This document shows positions 57,815-64,000 of a stretch of DNA of 64,000 bases, piece after piece (within the stretch, counting starts at the first letter, position 1; each line of letters starts with the position of its first letter). The position numbers and the translations under genes are program-made. Below the pieces are notes generated by a model. It ran no database searches and had not been told where the DNA came from. It saw only the letters and a list, made by a program, of their open reading frames with translations. Source of the stretch: Brachynemurus nebulosus. Lineage: Eukaryota > Arthropoda > Insecta > Neuroptera > Myrmeleontidae. The stretch is taken from the NCBI GenBank assembly GCA_035578155.1, contig JAPWDM010000001.1:160677498-160741497 (forward strand), written 5' to 3'.

Positions 57815-57968
57815 TTACGTTCCTTGAAATAAAACTAATTTGTTATAAATATGTCTACGACTTTCTTTTGTACTAATTATTTTCGCAAAATAATGAAATC
57901 TAACATCGATGTATTTTTCACTTATAGCCCGTATTAATTCATTTACAGAGGTGTATTTTCTTGAAAAT
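57815..57968 (-). CDS. Possible exon 3 of the THAP gene
   Basis: An open frame after AAACAG reads FSRKYTSVNELIRAISEKYI and on to HIYNKLVLFQGT with TAA at 57815-57817. Composition is protein-like and the phase fits exon 2 if the GTGTTA donor is used. The acceptor lacks a pyrimidine tract, so the junction is uncertain. Confidence 0.4.
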
Positions 57969-58773
57969 CTGTTTGTGTATATTTATCACATCTCGACTGG
58001 TCGGTTGTAGCCTTAAAGTAAAATTTACACGTAAATATTAACTACATTTTAACACTACTATAAATATGGTAACACTGGTTGCAAATATAACGTAATGCTC
58101 CAGGTAATAGTTTACGAATTCCCGTCTTTGTTGTATACATACATTCATTTTTAAAATGCTTCGAACAAATTCGTGAATATTTCGATGGAATCCAGTCCAT
58201 TCTATTAATAGCATTAACCCACGCTAATTTAGTTTTAATATCTTTTGGAAACCTGGAAAAATTTAATGAAATTAATATCAAACCAATATTATAAACGTAA
58301 TAATTTCAATAAAAAATTAATATAACTACAGCTACATAAAATAAAAAAAAAATCTGCTTAATTTTTAGAAAATCTAAAAAACGTTATTTTTACATAAAAA
58401 TGTAATAAAATAATAATTATTAGTGATAAATATCTTAAATAAAATTATTTTAAGAGAAACATAATATAAATGTAACAAAATAACTTAAAAATGTATTAAT
58501 TTTAATGAAAAAAACAATAAATAAGAAAATAATTAACAAGAATTTCACATATCGTATCAAAGCCAACCCTGGTTTCCTGATATGGCAGTTGCATGTGACG
58601 TAACCACCTTGTGTTTGTGTGTGTGCACACAGACATTATGTAAATATGGCTGACTTTGCTTTGACAAACCAACAATAAATAAATATATTCACTTACTTAA
58701 AGAAGGAAATCCCTTTATTTTCATTATTTTTTCCCTCCGATCGATTTCTACAGTTTTGTACAACACACTTCAT
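57815..58773 (-). CDS. Small THAP-domain protein (zinc-dependent DNA-binding)
   Basis: Exon 1 (58697-58773) encodes MKCVVQNCRNRSEGKNNENK and GISFF; exon 2 (58076 or 58042 to 58252) continues KFPKDIKTKLAWVNAINRMD and YSRICSKHFKNEC. This is the C2CH zinc module: C3, C8, C55, H58, with F27-P28, W37 and F59. The usual AVP near the domain end is ALR (78-80), so the conserved proline is missing. Unspliced, exon 2 ends at a TAG (58042-58044) giving 95 aa. With a weak GTGTTA donor at 58075 and an acceptor at 57969, exon 3 (57815-57968) adds about 50 residues and gives 135 aa. THAP proteins bind DNA as transcription factors or as P-type transposases. The gene lies inside the 4.4-kb flanked unit. Confidence 0.75.
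58076..58252 (-). CDS. THAP gene exon 2
   Basis: It carries W37, C55 and H58 of the zinc module. Acceptor TTTCCAG completes K26 with exon 1. If unspliced at 58075 the exon extends to 58042. Confidence 0.75.
58697..58773 (-). CDS. THAP gene exon 1
   Basis: ATG at 58773, C3 and C8 of the zinc module, donor GTAAGT. A canonical THAP start has the first cysteine within a few residues of the methionine, as here. Confidence 0.8.
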
Positions 58774-59027
58774 ATTTTTTTTTATTTAAATTTCGCTGTT
58801 AAATAAAAAATTAAAAGAAAAAAATCCGATCCACACTCCACAACGACCGAATAACAACTAAACAAGAAACTGCGTGTCGGGCTCCCGCTGGCCTCCCAAC
58901 TAGTTACAATTTTTTACACTTATGCTGACCACTTGGTGTACGTCGTGTACGTCGTGTACGTGGTATACGTACATCATACATATGATGTGTATATGTATGC
59001 AAGCACAGAGGACAGAAGTACAATACG

Positions 59028-59838
59028 TATCTCTCCACTACTGCAATCAGTGTAACCAGTAAGAGATAGAAAATATGTTATATACGTGCACGGTGTTTAC
59101 TTTGTATTGGCGCGCTAAACTTGTATGTGTGCGTAATCGAACATATAGGTTGCAGTCACGTGTCCGGGCTCGCATACATATGTGTGGGGGTTCTACAATG
59201 CTAACAACAATCAAATCCATTGTTGTTTAACTGACTTACACTTAGCGACTGCTACTGAGACACTGACTACCTACGAGCCTAAGGTACACAAAAAGCCACA
59301 CTGCAGATTTCATGATAGAGATAGTTGCTGTGTCTCCATTACTCCATGGTATGCAAGACACCCATACACACAACATCCATCGGACTAACACACACAACTC
59401 CGCGTGTACATATATGGGATATTTTCTATCCTTTGGCGTTACACTGGCTTCAGTAGTATAGAGATACTACCGTTCGTTCTGTATTCTGTGGGACAAAACC
59501 TAGAGTAATAGAGGCACAGCAACTATCTCTATCATGAAATCTGCAGTGTGCATTTTTGTGTACTTTAGGCAACTTAGTAGTCACTTTCTCACTGGCACCC
59601 GATGAGTGCAAGTCAATTACAAGACAATGGATTCGATTATTATTGGCATTGTTACGTCCCCACACGGAGCGTTGTGGTATCATACATATGTATGCGAAGT
59701 ACGGTCACGTGACGGCCACTACTACCAATGATTACTAACACAAATACACAATATCGCATCAATACAAAGTAAACACCGTGCAGGTATATATCATATTTTC
59801 TATCTCTTACTGATTCAACTGGTTCCAGTTGTATAGAG
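59028..59838. mobile_element. Foldback element of about 0.8 kb
   Basis: The arms share AGTAAGAGATAGAAAATATG, CACGGTGTTTACTTTGTATT and ATGATAGAGATAGTTGCTGT in inverted orientation. Similar peptides (PKVHK, HCRFHDRDSCC) can be read from both strands because the arms are copies; they are not evidence of a gene. Confidence 0.7.
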
Positions 59839-59872
59839 ATACATAGATATGTTGTCTCTATTACTCTATGGG

Positions 59873-61035
59873 ACAAAATAACCGCGACAAAACAACCGTG
59901 ACAAAATAACCGTGGACAAAATAACCGAACGATAAAATAACCGCACGCCAAAATAACCTTATACAAAATAACCAAACGATAAAATAACTGTACGACAAAA
60001 TAACCGAACAACAAAATAAACATCGTTAATTATTCTTTTGAGTTAGGGTACATGTGGGTGTAATATGATTAAGATTTTTTTGTTGCTCCCAATATATAAA
60101 AAATGGTTAAATTGCGAGAGACGTTAGATGTTGGCATTTAAACTATTGCATTTAAAAACGAACGTTAATGGGTGAAAACTATTGTATTTAAAAAGTTAAA
60201 CTTGGGAAATATTATTTTGAAAGTTCAAATAGTAGATGATATAAAGACTAGGTAGTAAGATTATAAGTTAGTTAGGTTAAGGTTATAAGTTTTTTTTTCA
60301 AATTTTAAGTAGATGATATAAAAACTAGGTGGTAAGGTTAGTTAAGGTTAGGTTAGTTTAGTTAGTTTAGATAATATACTTCGACTTTGGTATAAAAACT
60401 AATTAGGTTAAGGTTATAGGTGGTGAGGTTAGTTAATGTTACGTTAGTTTAGTTAGTTTTGACAATATACTTCGACTTTGATATAAAAACTAATTCGGTT
60501 AAGGTTATAGACCGTGAGGTTAGTTAAGGTTAGGTTAGTTTAGTTAGTTTTGACAATATACTTCGATTTTGACATAAAACTAGGTGGTGAGGTTAGTTAA
60601 GGTTACCCTTTGCCCGAAGGTTAGGGTAATTTTGACAATATACTTCGATTTTTGATATAAAAACTAGGTAGTGAGGTTAGTTAAGGTTACCCTTTGCCCG
60701 AAAATTAGGTTAGTTTTGACAATATACTTCGACTTTGACATAAAAACTAGGTGGTGAGGTTAGTTAAGGTTACCCTTTGCTCAGAAGTTAGGTTAGTTTT
60801 GACAATATACTTTGTGATTAAATATAACGCAGAACAAAAACATAAGTACAAGATGTTGCTATAGTTTTATCTTTGTAATTTAGATTTAATATTTTAACAA
60901 AATAATAATTAAATAAACTGTTACGTTATTTTGTCGTTTGGTTATTTTGTCGTTCGGTTATTTTGTCCACAGTTATTTTGTCTAAGGTTATTTTGTCGTG
61001 TGGTTATTTTGTTATTCGTTTATTTTGTCGCGGAA
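59873..61035. mobile_element. Inverted-repeat element with ACAAAATAACCG tandem termini
   Basis: The left terminus (59873-60018) is about nine copies of a degenerate 16-bp unit containing ACAAAATAACCG. The right terminus (about 60925-61035) is about seven inverted copies containing GGTTATTTTGTC. The core includes the array at 60245-60810. Termini made of tandem repeats recall the element at 5872-7369. Confidence 0.75.
60245..60810 (+). repeat. Tandem array of about 95-120 bp units with GGTTAG blocks
   Basis: About six units share GACAATATACTTCGA, ATAAAAACTAGGTGGTGAGG and TTAGTTAAGGTTA. Three carry TACCCTTTGCCC or TACCCTTTGCTC. The TTCGACTTTGATATAAAAAC block links it to the array at 39240-39965. 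Confidence 0.75.
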
Positions 61036-61455
61036 CCATCAGGAAAACTATCTTAGCCGGAAAACAATAGAAAAATAGTTCAAAAAGTGTCCCGTTTTAA
61101 GTAATAAGTAACAGTTCAAAAACTCGCCAGAATAGCGCTAGAGTAGGAAAAGAGTATAGTGATTTTTTTGTGTTCTTTTATAAAAATTTTTAAAATAATA
61201 AAACTATTATAGGTATGTAATAATTATAATAAAAAAAACAATAACTACATAACAACGCGGATGTTTTACTTTCCTTGTTTACTTCTCTAAATTTACCCTT
61301 TTGCTACAGTAGCGTCGCCACTATTTACGCCTTTCTTGGCCACTTTTTGATACAGAGATGGTGCTCCTAATATCTACCCTCCATAGTGCCAACCTATGTA
61401 TATGATGTATATGATGTATATTGCAATGATGACGTTCGGAACGAAAATTTTGTTA

Positions 61456-61911
61456 AGCCGCTGCTACACGATGCTACGAACACCTTCCAACATTCGACGT
61501 TGGATGGATCATAGCATCGTGTAGCCGTTGTTCGAACCTACGAGTGTCCAATGTCGAGCGTCAAACGTTCGCATTTGGTCGTGTCCCGTTCGATGTCGGT
61601 ATTCTTGCACCGAGTCAAAGGGATGCTTCGAACGTTTGAAGGTCAATATTGGTTGCGTTGGTTGGTTCGACTCAGCAGCTGCACGACTCGTTCATGTGAA
61701 GAGAGACAACATCAGTGTATAACATTAGAGATAACATCAGACAGATAACAGCGTCATCCATTGAGTACCAACACATCATCATTCGTATTGGATCAAACAT
61801 TCGATTCACCGTGTAGCAGATACATTCGTCGCATCAACTATCGAACTTAATTGCCTCAAACGTTCGATCGAACGTTGGAAGGAACGTTCGTAGCATCGTG
61901 TAGAAGCCGCT
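61456..61911. mobile_element. PIF/Harbinger-like MITE, TTA target duplication
   Basis: The ends AGCCGCTGCTACACGATGCT and AGCATCGTGTAGAAGCCGCT are inverted. TTA flanks at 61453-61455 and 61912-61914. The interior is rich in CGAACGTT and TTCGAACGTT motifs. 456 bp, with overlapping shadow frames but no gene. Confidence 0.8.
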
Positions 61912-61952
61912 TTAGCCTAACGTTAGCTAACAGAGCTTTCACCGTTACAAAC

Positions 61953-62924
61953 TAGGGATGGAAACTTTTCGCAAAGAATCGATTCTCGATTCTAATTTTT
62001 TACGATTTTCAGAATCGATTCTGAGAATCGATTAAAAGAATCGATTTTAATCGATTCCTTACGTTTAAATTTTTTTTACATATTAAGCTGCTTTAACAAG
62101 GTTTAAAATTAATTACTAGTAAACTGGTTATTGATGATTTTTTTAAATGAAATGTTTGTGAAATAAAAGAAACAAGTAATTTTAACAAAATTTATATTTT
62201 TGTACGTCAATATTTTATATATGACATAATTATTGGAATAAGACATATAAATTATAAATATATTCCTTTTTTTTTTTTAAAATTAATAATTAAATTAAGT
62301 AAATTTTGAAGGAAAAATTATCAGTTAGTTTCAGAAAACCATACATTTTCTGGCACTGATCTTAAAAATAACATAGCATAATTCAATTATTCAAGTAATC
62401 AGGTCTTAATCGACTACGAAGTTGATTTGCAATATGACCAGTGTGCGAAAATAAACGCTCACAAGGCGTTGATGTAGCTCTTTTATCTTATATGACTAGA
62501 CGGACGACGGATGACGGACTCATGCCCTGTGTGCGACTCGTGGTATAAAAAATTTTCACGCATGTGTACTACTAAACCGCGTGAACACGTACTAACAAAA
62601 AATTTAAATTATTTGACATCTATTACCATATTTGTAGTCTTGTAGAGGTTGCATATTTAAATTTTTGACTGTGTATTTGCGCGATTTATTAATGCACATG
62701 CGTAAATGCACAGGAATTTTTTATACCAGGAATCGAACATGGTTTGACAATTTTAAACAACTGACGGTTACACTTATAACCTGCTTATAACAGAATCGAA
62801 AAGTCGAGTATTAAGAATCGATTCTTGATCGATTTTGAAAAGTCAAAGTCGATTCTTAATAATCGATTCTTTTACGAGAAGAATCGATTCTCGAGTAGAA
62901 TCGGAATCGATTTTGCCATCCCTA
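61953..62924 (-). mobile_element. hAT element with transposase relic, exact 8-bp duplication
   Basis: The ends TAGGGATGGAAAC and TTTTGCCATCCCTA are inverted, followed by GAATCGATTC-type repeats at both ends. TTACAAAC is duplicated exactly at 61945-61952 and 62925-62932. It holds the C-terminal hAT transposase fragment at 62400-62485. A further short inverted pair (GTATAAAAAATT near 62543 and its complement near 62719) suggests another insertion inside. Confidence 0.85.
62400..62485 (-). pseudogene. hAT transposase C-terminal (dimerisation domain) relic
   Basis: The minus strand reads ATSTPCERLFSHTGHIANQL and continues RSRLRPDYLNN before a stop. This matches the hAT C-terminal dimerisation region signature, A-(S/T)-S-x-P-x-E-R-x-F-S followed by R-R/S-R-L-x-P. 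The rest is lost. The element's ends and 8-bp duplication agree with a hAT. Confidence 0.8.
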
Positions 62925-63440
62925 TTACAAACCAGAGGGCACTGATTTAAAAAATTAATGCACGTTAAATGTTTTTCATGGTATAAATACTTAGTTTCTG
63001 AAGTACAACCACATTTAAAAATTATGGAATAAAAATAATCAGTCACTATGTTAGAAATTGTTGTTTTAACATATAATGTATGTTAATTTTTTGCCATTTA
63101 AAATTTTTTTAAATTTAAAAAAAATCGTGTCCTCTGGTTTGTAACCGTGAAAGCTCCGTTAGCTTATCGTTAGGCTAACAAAATTTTCGTTCTGAACACC
63201 CTCAATTTATCTTTGACATTTGATAATTGACAAGATTGACAATTTCCGTGCAATTTCCAAATTTCTGAGAGGTTAGGTCGGTGAGATATCGTACAGGTCG
63301 TACAGTATCGTTAAATTATAATTCTCTATGACATGGGAATTGAAAATAAATTTTGGACATTAAACAATTTTAAAATAATTTTTTTGTATTAATCTAATTA
63401 AAATTGTTACTAATTTTTACGAAAAATTTTTGGAAAATCA

Positions 63441-63569
63441 ATGGATAATTCAGATAAGAATCCACCAACTTTATGTGAATTAATAAGGCAAAAAGAAAAA
63501 TTACTACTGGAGAAAAAGTTCATTGAAAATCAAATTAGGGCAATGTATGAACAATTAAAAACTCTTCAG
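63441..63569 (+). CDS. Exon 1 of the small coiled-coil gene
   Basis: 43 codons from MDNSDKNPP to KTLQ, donor GTAATA. It holds most of the predicted coiled coil. Confidence 0.75.
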
Positions 63570-63881
63570 GTAATACTACATATTATTATGTTTTTAAACT
63601 GAAAATCGTTATAAAATTAATTTTAATTGCAGGTCGAATATATGCATTTAGCAAAATCACAAGATCCTTCTGGTGACAAAGTGTTAAATGATCCAATATC
63701 AATAAAGAAAAAAGTAAATCCATTAATTCCTTCGTTCTTAAATGAAGAAAAGGGTAATAATTTTGACAATATGGAGGAAATTAATACAAAACCAATAGTC
63801 TTAGGTCATGGTGAATTATTAAATCAAATGGTACTGGGTAAATATGTTCATGAAAGTGAAGAAGAGGACGAAAATGATTAG
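63441..63881 (+). CDS. Small coiled-coil/acidic protein of unknown function (two exons)
   Basis: Exon 1 (63441-63569) and exon 2 (63633-63881) are joined across a 63-nt GT-AG intron in phase 0, giving 125 aa. Residues about 10-50 (LCELIRQKEKLLLEKKFIEN, then QIRAMYEQLKTLQ) form a heptad-like coiled coil. The middle is polar (DPISIKKKVNPLIPSFLNEE), then GHGELLNQMVLGKYVHESEE and an acidic end, DEND. No signal or membrane segment. The coiled coil plus acidic tail suggests a small subunit of a nuclear complex, but I do not recognise the family. AATAAA at about 63981 could serve as poly(A) signal. Confidence 0.75.
63633..63881 (+). CDS. Exon 2 of the small coiled-coil gene
   Basis: Acceptor TTAATTGCAG, then 82 codons from VEYMHLAKSQDPSG to the acidic end and TAG at 63879-63881. 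Confidence 0.78.
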   Translation, partial: VEYMHLAKSQDPSGDKVLNDPISIKKKVNPLIPSFLNEEKGNNFDNMEEINTKPIVLGHGELLNQMVLGKYVHESEEEDEND

Positions 63882-64000
63882 TACCCATCGTACTCATTGT
63901 TATGTTAATTGTGTGATGAACGTAGTTTTAATTTTTTTTGTACTAAAATAATTTATTTTTTATATCTATTAATTAAAAAACAATAAAAAAAAATGTACAT

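Larger units (their letters stand above)
56970..61385. mobile_element. 4.4-kb unit with 22-bp inverted ends and 8-bp target duplication, containing the THAP gene
   Basis: The left end TCTGGAGGGTAGATATCAGG and inverted right end TATGGAGGGTAGATATTAGG agree at 20 of 22 positions. GTGCCAAC is duplicated exactly at 56962-56969 and 61386-61393. An 8-bp duplication and a THAP-domain gene would both fit a P-superfamily transposon, but no transposase catalytic part was found. Later elements sit inside: 57401-57650, 59028-59838 and 59873-61035. Confidence 0.7.
61434..63197. mobile_element. Inverted-repeat element interrupted by two later insertions
   Basis: Its left arm is split into three pieces: 61434-61455, 61912-61952 and from 62933. 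The intact right arm is 63131-63197. Joined, the pieces are the inverted complement of the right arm (GAACGAAAATTTTGTTAGCC, GAGCTTTCACCGT). The insertions are 61456-61911 and 61953-62924. Confidence 0.75.

Overview
The window is AT-rich nuclear DNA of an insect. The evidence is spliced genes with short GT-AG introns as well as very long ones, an arthropod-specific chitin-binding cuticle protein, interstitial TTAGG-type telomere-like repeats, and a very high load of DNA transposons, Helitrons and MITEs. The species cannot be named from the sequence. I see no rRNA, no intact tRNA, no CRISPR array and no bacterial operon structure.

Genes found, in order. (1) A possible 3' end of a plus-strand gene at 2-73. 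(2) obst-B (CPAP3-type obstructor, three chitin-binding peritrophin-A domains, 305 aa) on the minus strand. It has six coding exons from 32006 down to 14117, and its signal peptide is split by a 12.5-kb first intron full of transposons. (3) The 3' end of an unidentified minus-strand gene (33784-33936, with a probable preceding exon at 34040-34125). (4) A 411-aa FKBP59/FKBP52-type immunophilin on the minus strand with six exons from 56647 to 43672: two FKBP domains plus TPRs, with introns of about 7.0 and 4.5 kb that are also transposon reservoirs. A three-unit heat-shock element lies about 145 bp upstream of its ATG. (5) A small THAP-domain gene on the minus strand (58773 to about 57815). (6) A small two-exon coiled-coil/acidic gene of unknown function on the plus strand (63441-63881).

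Most of the remainder is mobile DNA. Bases 74-14116 are intergenic: hAT MITEs, a Helitron with an internal tandem repeat, three long inverted-repeat foldback elements (4146-5708, 5872-7369, 7740-9025) and a tRNA-like SINE. The obst-B introns hold a pogo-like relic, several hAT and TA-, TTA- or TTAA-flanked MITEs, and a 170-210-bp satellite. Bases 34-43.6 kb include a three-level nested insertion: a 2.39-kb PIF/Harbinger-like element with a MADF ORF contains a TA-flanked element, which contains a TTAA-flanked MITE. The FKBP introns hold tandem Helitrons, a deletion derivative that keeps the tail of a CXC-like ORF, and a hAT inside another hAT. From 56970 to 61385 a 4.4-kb unit with 22-bp inverted ends and an exact 8-bp target duplication encloses the THAP gene. 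From 61434 to 63197 an inverted-repeat element is interrupted by a TTA-flanked MITE and by a hAT that keeps a relic of the transposase C-terminus.

The host genes have no evident pathway in common: cuticle assembly (obst-B), Hsp90 co-chaperone function (FKBP59) and DNA binding (THAP). The dominant theme is insertion into insertion. Many elements still show exact target-site duplications, so their boundaries can be read to the base.
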